A stretch of 64,000 nt of DNA from Ceratopteris richardii (GCA_020310875.1 CM035417.1:86835440-86899439); one strand, 5' to 3'. Positions 1 through 12,600 are shown, counted from the stretch's first letter. Notes: a model not told the origin generated them from the letters alone. Made by a program: numbers and translations.

Positions 1-1886
1 GAAGTTGCTGTATCATGGAAGGTTTCTTCTTCGTTCTTCTCTTCATCTTTATCGTTATCTTTCTCCTTTCCGGCTGAGCCTTGTGCTTCACTTTCTGAGG
101 AGCTAATTCTGATGCGTTTCTGGTGGAACAATTGGTTGAGTTCTGTTGTTGTTGTTGTTGTTGTTGCACGTTCATAGTGAGTGTATTGTGACTACCTTCT
201 ATATCTCGGGGCTGAATATCTGAACTATCGGAATCTGTATCGTCGGATGGTGCACTTTTTGGTGCGATGATCTTGCTTAGTATGCTTCGAATCTCAGTCT
301 CGAACAACTTTCCTTCCTTCTTGATGTCCAGTGTAGGGGAACTTACTCCAAAAAGCGGTGACTGGTCTGAAGATTCACCAAAAAATGGTAAACCGTCGCC
401 GAAAAACTGTGATTCTGTTACCAAAATATCACCGGAATGTGCCGAATTTATGCGAGAATAAGGTGTTTTTTCGCTTTCGTTGATTTCTTTGGCTAAACTA
501 TTTCTAGTCGTAAACAACTTTGAATCTTTATCCAAGATTGTTAAAGTAGCTTCAGACTGCATCTTGGTAGGTTCTGGAGTTACTATATCTTCGACAGACT
601 ATGCCGAAATAGTACCGGAATGTACCAGAGGCGTAACACGTTCCACAGGAATATGACCGGAATCAATTCTAACGTTCTTGACTTTCTTGACAACTGGGTC
701 AGACCTAGTTGTACTTCTTCCTGCCAGAGTTGTCTTTGCAACTAAAATTTATAAGCACGTTTCCACAACAAGTTTGCAACAATCTGGTTCTGTTGCTACT
801 TCCGACAAACGAACGGTAATCTTGATGTTCGATTCTGACAGACGAATGACGATCTTGATGCCACTTTCCCACAGACGGTGCCAAGTGTTAACTGTTAAAC
901 CGCTTCGTTCTAACTATCACAAGTGCGTTTAACCAACCTAAGTGGGTTCTTGGGAGTGGTAGGGGTCTGTTAGACAGAGGCCCTGTACTTAGTTCCCAAA
1001 ATAACTATTATCTACTGTCCTTAGATAGTGTCGATACAGTCTTAGCTCAGCTACCAGCATCAACTAGACGCTACCCAATTGCTCTGTACCTGGATACCGA
1101 ATCACTCCAGACTAACCTGCTATTGCAACGGTGCAGTAGTCCGATCGTACTAGTGTAGATCAAAACTAGCACTGCTTCTGCACAACGTTCTTAGGGAAGG
1201 AGTACCACGCTCACATAGACTTATCAGTACTTAGCAACTCAACAAGAGAGGAACACTACTTTGTACATCTAACAGGTTCATTCGTCACAACGATTCACAG
1301 TAATCTTCAGGCAACGGCCCATGTTCTACTGAATGGACTAATTTCACCATGTAACCGAGATTGACAGATAATAACACCGATCACAACAGAGCACGCAGAA
1401 CTAGACAGGACACACTACAGTAACGCTTAAGGTTTACTGTGCAAACTCACTCAATAATATAACTACTCACAACGACCCAGAGCACTTTAGTAACTAAACA
1501 ACACACAGTGGTGCGACACACAGACAGACAACCAAACGAACAGTCTGGTGATAACACAAGAATTAGGCCATAAATTCTCCGTGCTCTCCGCCCCCTCAGA
1601 CGAACAGTCTGGTACTTCAACACACGTTACGGTAAATCACAGTACTAACAGACAACACGATACGAAATCGTACAAAATACCCAGAGTACTCAGAGATTTC
1701 ATAAACAGTGTTACAACAACGCTTTGACAAACACCCAGACAAACAGTCTGGTGATTTCAAAAATCGTTGTCTCCCACTCTCTTTACATTGCTTTATAAAG
1801 ATTTACAAATATGCGCGTAACAACCTTTCGCACGTGTTTTACAAAGATTTTCGTTACATCTGTCCCACTCCGGCGGCCGACTAACA
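1..1886 (-). mobile_element. Ty3/gypsy-like LTR element G (5' part, runs off window)
   Basis: Read on the minus strand this is the 5' end of an LTR retrotransposon. The LTR is 886-1886 (TG...CA), and directly inside it lies a primer binding site at about 866-884, TTGGCACCGTCTGTGGGAA, a form common in plant Ty3/gypsy elements. The stretch 1-865 should be leader and the start of gag; its minus strand has an acidic, lysine/glutamate-rich low-complexity reading and a short (CAA)n run near 147-168, but no domain I recognise. The element sits inside copia element A: sequence to the right of 1886 is copia reverse transcriptase. The far end lies outside the window, so completeness and age cannot be judged. 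Confidence 0.65.
886..1886 (-). repeat. LTR of Ty3-like element G
   Basis: About 1001 bp, opening TGTTAACTG and closing CTAACA on the plus strand, so both ends carry the TG/CA rule of LTRs. It is bounded inside by the primer binding site and outside by copia coding sequence beginning GATTT, the likely target-site copy; the partner copy is off-window. The motif AACAGTCTGGT occurs three times (1539-1549, 1603-1613, 1742-1752). Confidence 0.6.
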
Positions 1887-3177
1887 GATTTAGGGGATGC
1901 CAAATATATTCTTGGCATGCGCATTACTCATGATAGGAGTAAACGATTCATATACTTGTCTCAAAGTGAGTACATATCCAAAGTACTTCACCGGTTCAAT
2001 ATGCAGGGTGGAAAGGCATTGGGTACACCTTTACCCACATATGTGAAATTAAGCAAGGATGACTACCCCAAATCAGATGAGGAAAAGGAATTCATGACCA
2101 AAATTCCCTATGAGTCTGCTGTTGGTAGTCTCATGTACGCTATGGTAGCTACGAGACCAGACATTGCATTTACAGTGGGAGTTGTGAGCAGATATATGTC
2201 TAATCTTGGCAAGAAACATTGGGAAGCGGTCAAGATGATTTTGAGATATCTGAGTGGCACTAAGAACAAGTGTCTATGCTTAGGTAGAGGGAAAGCATCC
2301 ATTATTGGTTACACAGATTTTGACTATGTTGGTTGTGTACACAATCGTAAGTCTACATCAGGGTACATTTTTCATTTTGCTAGAGGTGCTATCTCTTGGA
2401 AATCTCGTCTTCAAGAATGTACAACTGTTTCCACCACAAAAGCAGAGTATGTTGTAGCAAGTGAGGCATGTAAGGAAGCATTGTGGCTTTCTCGTCTTGC
2501 TTGTGATATGGGTTTACCTCAGCATGACCTTGCTTGCTCAGTGATAGTCAAAGTGCCATTGCTTTGGCTAAGAATCCGGTCTATCATGCAAAGACCAAGC
2601 ACATCGTAGTGAGGTATCACTTCATTAGAGATTGCTTAGCCACTGAGAGCATTATTCTTGAGAAGGTTCACACTCGAAATAATGTTGCAGATGCTTTGAC
2701 TAAAGCTCTACCACAGGATAGCTTTCGACATTGTTGTCACTTGATGGGGGTTACTTGATTCTTGATCTTATGCAGTCACTTGTATACTGTGTAACATGCC
2801 CATCAAGTGGGAGGTATAGTTTGTATACTTACACTCAGGTATTCTTTATCATTCTTTATTTTTCTCCCATAGTTACTCTGGCCACATTGGCCTTTAGTGG
2901 GAGATTGTTACCGTTAGTGTGAAAGGCCAAATGGCCACCGGACACTTCTTTGTATATGTTCTTTAATAAAACATATAGTGGCCTGGTCAGTCACAGACTG
3001 TAAGTTCGACCACATTTGTAAGACCTAAGAAGTCTGTTTTCGTGCTCCCTGTGTACTGTGTTTTCTGCGTGTTCTACAGCCTCTGTGCGGAGTATTGTGT
3101 GCAGCCTTAGGAGCTCGGTTTTCTACTCCGAGCATATCGTCGCGGAGCTGTCGAGAAAGAGAGCGCACTGTGGTGCA
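1887..3177 (+). mobile_element. Ty1/copia element A (3' part)
   Basis: Codes for the end of a copia reverse transcriptase and RNase H (1887 to about 2757): the region opening DLGDAKYILGMRI, then VGSLMYAMVATRPDIAF, and an RNase H with KSTSGYIF and the closing NVADALTKAL. A purine-rich tract at about 2896-2905 precedes an LTR beginning at 2906. The other end is interrupted by Ty3-like element G, so A is older than G. It is a fossil with at least one break in the coding part. The 3' LTR abuts reverse-transcriptase sequence of another copia element (B), suggesting A inserted into B. Confidence 0.8.
2906..3177 (+). repeat. 3' LTR of copia element A
   Basis: Begins TGTTACCGTTAG right after the purine tract GTGGGAGAT. 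The end is set at a CA near 3177, where the sequence turns into copia reverse transcriptase of element B; this end is uncertain by some bases because no partner LTR is in the window. An AATAAA-like stretch near 2964 could serve polyadenylation. Confidence 0.5.
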
Positions 3178-3740
3178 CCGCCATCAAAATACTTCAGTAA
3201 GCAAGGTAGATCCTTCCCTCTTCATCAAGAGGAACCACTCAAAAGTCATATACCTTTGTGTATATGTGGATTTCATAATCATTATAGGTAATGATGTAGA
3301 TGGAATCAAAAGGATCAAAGCTCAAATGAAAGAAGAGTTAAAAATCAGTGATCTTGGCTACTCACATACTTCCTAAGTTTGGAAATATACAGAGAAAGGT
3401 ATGTTCCTAACTTAGAGAAAGTACATTTGGGATATTCTTACCAAGTTCAAGATGAAAAATAAAAAGGTTGTAGGTAAACCCATGAAGGTAAATTTGAAAC
3501 TAAGTGCTCATGAAGGTGAGTTAATTGAAGATGTTACTAGGTATCAAAGCCTTGTTGGAAGCTTGATTTCTGCTACTCTACTAGAGTAGATATATGCTAT
3601 GGATTTAGTGTGCTAAGTCACTTCATGCACATTCCAAAGACGCCTCACATGGAAGTAGCCAAGAGAATTATGAAGTACTTGAAGGGTACACTCAATGAAG
3701 GGTTGTACTACCATATACATTTGATATAGATGTCAAGATC
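3178..3740 (+). mobile_element. Ty1/copia fragment B (reverse transcriptase)
   Basis: Plus-strand copia reverse transcriptase: SKVDPSLFIK, a YVD-type catalytic region, then KISDLGY, LVGSLI and MKYLKGTLNEGLYYH. It resembles the matching part of element J (around 12850-13370), so B is an older relative of J. It is broken in several places. It lies between the LTR of A and an LTR of H, so it is a remnant into which both neighbours probably inserted. Confidence 0.75.
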
Positions 3741-4772
3741 TGTTGGTGCAGCTCAATCACAATTGATGTTTTGGATAAAGACTTGAGGTCAAAGGATGAA
3801 GAAAAGATCAACAATTGAAGATTGAAGATAGAGTATGTTCAGGAAATGAAAACTTGTATACATATGTACATTAATTTGTAGTTAGCTCACTTATACTTTT
3901 TGTATGGTCATGAGCTTGTACATATATGACTATATATACAAGTAAAAAGTCGACGAAAGTATGAGAGAGCATGAGATGAGAAGAATTAGAAGTTTTAATA
4001 ATTATGAGACACTTGAGAAGTGAGGTAGAACTCTCTCATCATTCAGATGTAAAGTTTTCTAAATAGAAGAAAATGTTGCACCCGATATTTTGCTGCATTC
4101 TCCCTCTATGTTTGATCGTTTCAAGAATCCTTTTGTAGATGTCTAATTCCATAGTCAATACTTCTATGGTTAAATTTTGAGAGCTTAATTGTAAACAACC
4201 TGAGAGAATTATGTGTAGGAACATTTGTATGTGAAGAAGTGTTGAGTGTCTTCTGAAACAGGCGGAATCTCGATAGTCAAAGAATTAATCAGTTCTCAGT
4301 GCACGGTGTAACGTTTTGCACAAATGAGGAGTCAAAATCTAAGTTGGAAGGTAAGCTATCTATGTCTAAACACATTTTTTTAAACGGATTCTAGTTTGAG
4401 AGAACTGTGTGTTAGAAGTTTTAGGTGTCAAAATCGATTCTACAAGAAGACAATTTCAGACATAGCCAGATTGTTTGGATCATTTCTCAAGATCTACTGA
4501 ATCTTTTGACAAGATTTAACTTGCAAAAGGTGCAAAGTCTTTAGACAACACCTTGTGCAAATTTTTAAAAAAACTTTACACATTTGATCAGTAAATGAGT
4601 GAGTTATGTGCAACAAACTTTTCTGAGTAGTGACTCTCCTCACAGTTAGTTCAAGATTTTGGTAATCTGGTATTGATCCTCCAAATTGGTAAAGGTTTTG
4701 CGTTATTCTTGATATAGAAGTGTTCTAAAATCAAGGATAGATTATTCTTTTGGCAATTAACACTCTCCATCA
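3741..4772 (+). repeat. 5' LTR of copia element H
   Basis: Opens TGTTGGTGCAG, ends TCTCCATCA just before the primer binding site. Its length (about 1.03 kb) matches the 1032-bp LTR of element J, fitting a shared lineage. The exact 3' base is uncertain by about three positions. Confidence 0.6.
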
Positions 4773-6299
4773 ATGGTATCAGAGCAGGAATCATCAAAAT
4801 AGAAGAAAGGAGGACCTCGACTATTGCAGTCATACACAAATCAACAATTGAAGGTTCAAAAGGTGAAAGCTTTAAGGGAAAGCTTGCGAAGGAGGTCTGA
4901 AGCTATCAAGAAGATCAAAAGGAACTTCATTTGAAGTAAAGGTACACTTATTCCTCATAAAGCTTGAAGAATTTAATACACAGGTGAAGAAAGGATGGGA
5001 GATTCTCTTCAAATAGAGAAACTCGATAGAGAAAACTATCTAGCTGGGTCAGTGAGGATGGAAGCTCATCTCATGATCAAAGACCTGATAGGTTAGATCA
5101 CAAGTGAAGACAAAAAAGCACAATTCAGTGATCCTAGTGTTCCAACTAGGGATGAACTCTCAGATTTGAAGTCTTGGATGAAGAAGGATGCTCAAGCAAG
5201 GGGCATTATCTACATGGGAGTTAATGACTACTTGCTACCTCACATTAGAGGGCTTGAAAGTGCAAGTGACATATGGAATGATTTGGAGGAGCATTTCCAA
5301 AATACTACAAAGTCAAGGAAGGCATCTTTATGGGCACAATTCACTACATTTAAAAAGAAAGCTTCTCAATCCATTTCTGATTATGTAACAAGGATGAAGG
5401 ACAGTGCAGATGCATTAGGAGGAGTTGATGAAGATATTGAGGAGGATAAATTGGTAAGGCAAATCCTCACAGGTTTGAGAGGAGATGAGAAATGGAAGCC
5501 ATTCATTTTGTCTACTGAATTGTCACTAGATCATTTCACTCCTGGTTTAAATCAGTTGCTAGGACACATGCTAAATTTTGAGCAGGATGTCAAAGGTGAT
5601 GGTGATAAGAGTGCAGGTCAAGCAATGTATTCAAAGGATAAGAAGAAGAATAGCAAAGACAAACAACAATTAAATGAAGAAGAACGTACAACTAGCCAAG
5701 CCAACTTCCTAAGAGGAAGAGGAGGTCGCAAAGGAAGAGGAAGAGGCAGAAGCAATAAAGATGTAACCAAAGCTTGTTGGATTTTTTATAAGACAAATCA
5801 TTTAGCTCATGATTGTTGGCATTATAATCAGAATAATGGAGGATATAGTCAAAACTTTAATTCAAGAGGAAGAGGTGGTAGAAATCAAAGATGTAATTTC
5901 AGAGGTAGAGGTACTAGAGGTTACTTTGGAAGAAATGAAGGTAGAGGATTTCAAAGTCAATCCTACAACAATACCTACTACAATTATGCTTCAGATCAGA
6001 AAGAACATTCAACCTTAATCATGAATGCAACTTGTGAAAGACAAAGTGAAGACCAGAGAGTCTTCTACATTGACTCAGGGTGTAGCAATCACCTGAGTGG
6101 TAATATAGCCTTGATGACTGATTTGAAAAATAAGGTAACTAATCATGTAGTTCAAACAGGTGATAATACAAAGTACAATGTGAAGTCAATTGGATCAGTG
6201 AAGGCCAAGGATGGAAGTACTCTTTCGAGTAAGGTCTTGTATGTTCCTACAATTCCAAAGAATCTGATAAGTGTAGGGAAAATTATTGAAAAAGGTTAT
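3741..6299 (+). mobile_element. Ty1/copia element H (LTR, gag, protease part)
   Basis: Starts with an LTR of about 1030 bp (3741 to about 4772), then a primer binding site TGGTATCAGAGC (4774-4785) matching initiator tRNA-Met as in most plant copia elements. Gag starts near 4995 (MGDSLQIEKLDREN) and runs through a gag domain, an Arg/Gly-rich basic stretch (about 5710-5960) with a CX2CX4HX4C-like knuckle near 5780-5818, and a protease region with YIDSGCSNHLSG (about 6066-6101) ending in VLYVPTIPKNLISVG. Integrase and later parts are absent here because element I follows. It is broken (a few breaks) and belongs to the lineage of element J. Confidence 0.8.
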
Positions 6300-6928
6300 T
6301 GTAGCTCGGTGATGAGTAGCACCTCCTTTAATGTCAATCCGGGAAGACGTGAGGATGGTATGAAGACCTCGAACAAATGATGGCACAAGTGTGTGAGTGA
6401 GAAGCACACTAACATGCACACACATACACACACACACACACAAGGCAAGAACAAAGAGAGAGACAATGGAATTCTTTTAGATTACTCAAGAGCTCTTACA
6501 AGTTCAATTCTACAACAAGCTAGCCTCAAAAATGAGCTCTCTAGCTCTTTTTATAGTTTCTGACTAGTTTTGGCCCTGTCCAGACCTAGTGTCCGGCCTA
6601 GTTAAAAGTTAAGTTCTATGGCCTATTTGAGGGCTCAAACCGAGTCTAAAAATCATGAAAATTGGTACGATGATACTTCTAATACTCCTCAAGCTGGAGG
6701 ACTACTCGGCTTGCACAAAATGGAGTTACAAAAAGGTGAAATGGTATTTACAATGATTTTTAGTGCTGATAATCACTGTTATGAAGATGTTGTTTTGGAA
6801 GAATTTGAATGGCCTACTTGCCAGATCTTCGTTGACTACTTTGTCTGCTTGTGCCTTCTCTCCGCTCTAGCTCCCTTCTTTGGCTTCCTTGTCTTGTGAT
6901 TCCTTGGGTGCTTTGACTGCTACCAACA
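6300..6928 (-). repeat. 3' LTR of element I
   Basis: 629 bp, TGTAGCTCGG at the left and CCAACA at the right on the plus strand. On the minus strand a TATA-like box CTATAAAAAGAGC lies near 6545-6557, as expected for an LTR promoter, and a (GT)n run follows within the presumed R-U5 part. An adjacent run of C (minus-strand G) is the end of the purine tract. Confidence 0.55.
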
Positions 6929-6944
6929 CCCCCCCCCTCTCTCG

Positions 6945-8340
6945 TGTCTGTCGTCTCTGATAGACCCTTGTCTAGCTGAGCGTTGGACATAGTATTGAAC
7001 CACATCTGAAGCAAGGTGGTGTTCTTCTAGTCGCAGCCCCTGTGCTAGGTCTGTTAACAATGCATCCCAATCCACTGGACCTGGAACGTCTCGATGTGGC
7101 ACCCGCAATTGATCTGAGTGGATGGTCCTCTCCACAGCGAATAGTTGGAGGATATGTGAGGGCCTGGGTACGAATATTTCTGAGTGATATTCCCAGAACC
7201 CTATGATGAACATCTCCTCGAAGGTCTGCTTGAAGCAAGTTGCGAGGTATTTTATTCTTGCGTGCCAGGCATATATTACCTTTATTGAGGGGGTGGTGCT
7301 CATGTCATATACCAGGTCTAGGTTGCCTGTAGTGAAGCCAACTCTTAAGAAATGGGGGTCTTTGATGTTTTTGAATGTTCTGAATGTGATCAGCATTAAT
7401 TCAAAGATCTTCATGCACAATTGTGCCATCACATCAGGGGTGTTCCGTAATCGAAGGCTCCAGTGATGGATTGTAGAAATCATATAAGCAACAGTGGGAG
7501 GTCCTTGTAGAGGTGCTAGATAGACATAATTCAACCACTTTGCACAACCTTTGACTTTCTTGACAACAATGGCAAACTCGGGCCAGGTGCGTCTTTGGAG
7601 GATTGGAACATAACAGGGATTGTATTTGATAAATAGCGGCATGTTATTCCAGGTACGAACCATTTCCGGATAGGTCTCAAGAAGACGGATCCTCCAAGTG
7701 GGTTGAGAAGTTTACCCTTGTTTAGCACGTTCAAGCAGATCGTTAGGACCGAATTGTGTGGCGAAAGTCGGGGCTTTGCCACATCGTCGTTGAATCTCCG
7801 CATTGTAGTCAGCCAGGAGAACACAGTATGGCACGTATTGATCATTGTTAGTGCCTATCCAGCGGTGGTGTGACATGTTCCGGAAGTATTCTGAGTTATG
7901 ATAGTGTCCTCCAATTTAGCCATTGATTGGATTTGGATTGCCACTCGATCTTCGTGGGTTTTAGCTGTCTTTTCGAGTTTCTGAAGCGATTCGGGTGCTT
8001 CGACTTCCAGGGTGTCCATTCCTTCCGAGGTTTGCTGACCTTCTTGCATCGGCATAGGAACATATGGTTCCTCATATGAATCATCCACCTCAATGGGCAC
8101 TAATTCCTCTGGCTCTGGTTCTATAATCGGAGAGGGTTTTCTTTCATGCTCAAGTAGCTTCTTTTGCAATTCTTCCACTTGCTCCTTTAATGCCTTTACC
8201 TCCTCTAAAGTCGATGCTGTCTCTATGACCTTGGGTTGTTCCTCATGTTCCCTGAGCTGGTGGCATAATGATCTTGTTCCTTTTCTATATCATCATGAGC
8301 TTCTAATAGATCAGCATAGCTTTCCAATATTTTCTTCATT
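6945..8340 (-). other. Unrecognised coding-like region of element I
   Basis: The minus strand shows three long open segments within about 1.4 kb. The first (about 8180-7855) is acidic and coiled-coil-like, with PEPEELVPIEVDDS and a heptad-like LQKLEKTAKTHEDRV. The second, near 7860-7690, reads as HHRWIGTNNDQYVPYC and is rich in aromatic residues. The third (about 7663-6920) runs 247 codons with QRRTWPEFAIVVKKVKGC, HHWSLRLRN and FEEMFIIGFWEYHSEIF. The composition (W, Y, H, F well mixed) looks like real protein rather than chance. I do not recognise the family and give no function. As part of an LTR element it is treated as a fossil. Confidence 0.45.
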
Positions 8341-8352
8341 GTATCCGAGGGG

Positions 8353-9384
8353 TGTTGCGAACATTTGTTTTATGTAGGGTACAAGTTTCAAATTATGTAA
8401 ATACCTTTGGGAAGTCTTCAAATACTTCAAGAAGGCTCATATTATTCATAAAATGTAGCAAAAATACCACGTGAGTTCTAGAACATGGTGAGTCAAATTA
8501 GTGAGTCACAAAGGAGCTTCAGTGGTGTCCTAGTGGAAGGTCGATGTGGCTAGTTCTCAAAGTCCATCAATACTTTGCTTATTTGAGCACTTGAGTCATG
8601 TAATACCTCCATCCAAGTGTCTACCACGAATTTAGATGTATTAGGAAGGTTTTAGATTAGTTTCCCATGCTATAAAAAGAGGAGAAAAGTCGTGATCTTG
8701 GGGATGTCCAATAGAGTCATATGTGTATCTCTACACTATTGTAGTTTTGTATGCAGAGATTGCAGAGCTTGTATCTCCCTCATTATATATCCAAATTACA
8801 TATTTGATAGCTCATTGGAAAGCTCTTACTGTCTACGTTCTTCCTGTAAATTTTCATAATCATTGGATTTGTGATTTGAGAGCAATACTCTCTGCAAGTA
8901 GTGTGTGTTCTCTGTTTTTTATCCCTGCTGAAGGTCTCCATTAAACCTCAAACTTGCAGAGGTCATATCTCCCTGTGTATGTATCCAAATCATGTGTTCT
9001 TTGGCTTGTTAGAAAGCTCTTTAAGTCTACGTGTATTCGGGAAAGTTTCAAAGTCATTGGAGTTGTGAGTTAAGAGAAGTAGTCTCTGCAAGTGATGTGT
9101 GTCCTCAGGTTCATCTCTGTTTCAAGGTCTCCATTAAAGTTGCATATTGCAGAGGTCATAGCTCATTGTGTATTTATCCATTTGAGGTGTTCTATATCTT
9201 GTTGGAAAGCTCTTAGAGTCTAGTTTATGTGTGTGAAACAGTTTTGGAAAATTCTAAGTGAGTAAAGAGCAATTTTCTCTGCAAGAAAATTGGTCTATGC
9301 ATACAAGTTAGTGAAAAGGTCAACTAGGTCCTGTTGGGTTTCACCTACTTCTAGCTGTACTTTGGAGATCAATAAAATCCAACA
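8353..9384 (+). repeat. 5' LTR of copia J, with three internal repeats
   Basis: 1032 bp, opening TGTTGCGAAC and ending ATCCAACA, two bases before the primer binding site. Within it a module of roughly 200 bp is repeated imperfectly three times (starting near 8750, 8957 and 9151); each copy carries GCAGAG, a CAT(A/T)GCTC or CATATCTCCC-like stretch and a TTG(G/T)(A)AAGCTCT core (8814-8825, 9006-9018, 9198-9213). Confidence 0.85.
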
Positions 9385-9632
9385 TTGGTATCAGAGCAAG
9401 TACTTGGAGGCTTGGAGAAGGTTATCATACCTTGACAAAGAATTTGAAGCTATCAAAGAAGCAGTTCATCATCAACACTACACAAAGGTAGAAGAAGATT
9501 GCAAGGAGGCATCTGAAGCAACATCCAAGCAAATAAAGGTGCACATACCTCATTTACAAGGTAAATATTATATTTCTTCTCATCACACACATTGGAAAGG
9601 AGGCTTAAAGGAGGAAGCTTAGCATTTGTATT

Positions 9633-12600
9633 ATGGGAGACCAACATGCACAAATAGAGAAGCTTGATAAGACCAATTATCAAGCATGGAAGTTTAGAAT
9701 GACAGCATACTTGCAAGGTAGAGGCTTGTATGGTTTGATTGACGACACAAATATCAAACCCACATTACTAGAGGACCCAAATCAGCAACAATTGAGGGAG
9801 TTTAGACTTTGGAATGAGAGAGACAAAAGGGTTATATTCATTTTATCACAAAATATTCAAGATTCAATGGTAGGACACATACAAGATCTACGCACAAGTA
9901 GAGATGTTTGGCTTGCATTGGAAAGGTTGTATGCTACAGGTACAAGAGCAAGGAAGATTCAACTCAAAAATGAGTTGAATAACATAAAGAAAGATACAAG
10001 GACATCGATCAATGATTACATATTGAAAGTTAAAGAGATTGCAGATCAACTAGGATCAATTCAAGCTCATGTGGAGGACGACGACTTGGTTGCACATACT
10101 CTCAACGGACTCAAAGATGATGAGAGATGGAAACCCTTCATTACTTCAGTTTATGTCAGAGGAGAATTACCAGATTTTGATCAACTTATTGCCCTCATGG
10201 TCACGGAGGAGATGAATCTAAATGGTTCTACTTCAAATCAAAAAGGATCTCAAGGACAAGCTCTTTATGTAGGATCATCAAGAGGTGGAAAGAGAGGTGG
10301 AAGAGGTTCAAATAGAGGTCGAGGAAGAAGGAGCGATGATCAAAGGACTTCAAGTGGCTTCTTCAACACAAGAGGAAGAGGAAGATCAAGCGCTAGAGGT
10401 ACAAGAGGCTACTACAACTACAACCAAAGACAAAGGAGTGAAGATAATAAGAACAATTGCTATATATGTGGAAGGTATGGACACTATGCCAAAGATTGTT
10501 ATCAAAATGAAAATAATCAAGGTGGTAATCAAAGAGGAGGCTATTCAAGAAGAGGTAAACAACAAGGAAATTATGCAGTTGAAGGTAAAAGTGATGATTA
10601 TGATTCGCTTCTAATGATGAATGTTGAAACTAAGATGAATTGCAATAGCGATGTATGGTATGTAGATAGTGGTTGTTCTAATCACATGTGTCATGATGCT
10701 TCATGGTTTTCTAATATGCATAATCCATCATATAAAGGTCATGTTGAAACAGGAGATGATACAACACATAAGATTATGCAGGTTGGAGATGTTGTTATGC
10801 AGGATAAAAGCAAGACAAATTGCTTGAAGGATGTACTTTATGTGCCAACTATCACTAAGAATTTGATGTCGGTTGGTCAAATGGTAGAAAAAGGTCTACA
10901 AGTGAGATTTAATCATGCAGGTTGCTTCATTGAGGATCCAAAGCAAAGGAGGTTAATTGCTAAAGGTCAAAAACAAGGTAGATTATTTACATTCAAGGTA
11001 AACCCAAATCATGCAAACTATTTCTCTTATGGTATGCATCGAATAGCAGAGCTTGATCTATGGCACAAAAGGATTGGACACATGAATGTACACAGGTTAA
11101 AGGAGCTATCAAAGAAGAGGATTGTTGAAGGATTACCTGATCTTACTAAGCAACATATGGTGCATCTTTGTGAAGCATGTCAAATGGGTAAGCAGAGTAG
11201 ACAACCTTTCAAGCATTCAAGCTATGTAAGTGATGGTTTGCTAGATCTCATACACACAGATGTGTGGGGACCTACTAAAGAGGCATCCTTGGTTGGTAAT
11301 AAGTACTATGTATCATTCATTGATGATCATAATAGAATGACATTTGTGTATTTTATTAAACATAAGAGTGAGGTCTTTGATTGTTTCAAGAAGTTCAAAT
11401 CATATGTCAAAAAGCAAACAGGAAGGTATATTAAGAAGCTAAGATCCGATGGAGGGGGAGAGTATTTCTCTCAAGCTTTTACTGATTTTTTGCATGATGA
11501 AGGTATCAAAAGAAAAGTTACATGCAGGTATACTCCACAACAAAATGGAGTCGCAGAAAGAAGAAACAGAATCATAGCAGAAGCATCTAGAAGCATGCTT
11601 AATGATATGTGTTTGCCTAATTATTTTTGGGCTGAAGCTGTTAGCACAAGTGTTTACATTATGAATAGAGTTCCGACTTCTGGAGTTCATCATTTGACAC
11701 CATATGAGGTATGGCATGGAAGGAAACCAAGTGTAAGTCATTTGAAAGTATTTGGTTGTGTAGGTTATGTACATGTACCTAGTGAGATGAGATCTAAACT
11801 TGATGCGAAATCAGAAAAATGTATATTTATTGGTTATGCAGATACTCAAAGAGGATATAGATGCTATAATCCTCATACCAATAAGGTTGTTGTGTCAAGA
11901 GATGTAAACTTTGATGAATCACTTTCATGGTATGCAGATAAGAATTGTTTGCAGGTCATGGATGAAAATGAAGAAGGTGTGGTTGAAGGAGATGAATGCA
12001 TAGTTCAGCCATCAAGAAGTTTAAATGATGAAAGGAGTGGTTTAGATGAAGAAAGAGGATCACCTTTCAATGGAAGATTAAGGCAAGAGTCACCTCCAAG
12101 TGTTAAAAGTAAAGGTAAACTCAAACTTGTTGAAGTTAATGATGAAGGAGAGGAAATTAGTGATGTATGTGAGTATGGAGAATCATCAAAGGTTCCTAAT
12201 AAGAAAGGAAGAGCATCTACATTGGAGGTAAGAAGAACTTCAAGAGTAAGTAAGCAACCTCAAAGGTATACTTATGAATCTTTCATGAATACTCATTATG
12301 CTTTTATGACAAAAGTTGAGCAGGAAAATGAACCCACATGTTATGATGAGGCCAAAGGAGATGAAAAGTGGGAGAAAGCAATGAGAGAAGAAATGGAAGC
12401 ACTACAGGATAACAAGACTTGGAATTTAGTTCCAAGTACACCAAAGCAAAAGGTAATTGGTTGCAAGTGGGTTTTTAAGATTAAAAGAAATAGTGATGGT
12501 AGTGTGTCTAGATATAAGGCTAGACTTGTAGCAAAAGGATATAATCAAACTCAAGGTGTGGACTATGAGGAAACATTTAGTCCAGTAGCAAATATGGCAA

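Larger units (their letters stand above)
6300..8352 (-). mobile_element. LTR-bounded element I of unknown family (3' part)
   Basis: On the minus strand, coding-like sequence (about 8340 to 6945) is followed by a purine tract (plus-strand complement at 6929-6944) and then an LTR at 6300-6928. The order purine tract then TGTTGGTAGC is that of a 3' LTR. I recognise neither gag nor pol domains in the coding part. The left end abuts the protease region of copia H, so I inserted into H; the right end is cut by the LTR of element J. It is broken (several breaks) and its 5' LTR is not in the window. It could be a non-autonomous LTR element or the 3' region of an element with an extra gene. Confidence 0.5.

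Noticed and set aside
678-932. Short plus-strand frame near the left end
   Set aside because: It crosses the primer site and LTR edge of element G on the opposite strand; no domain or composition signal.
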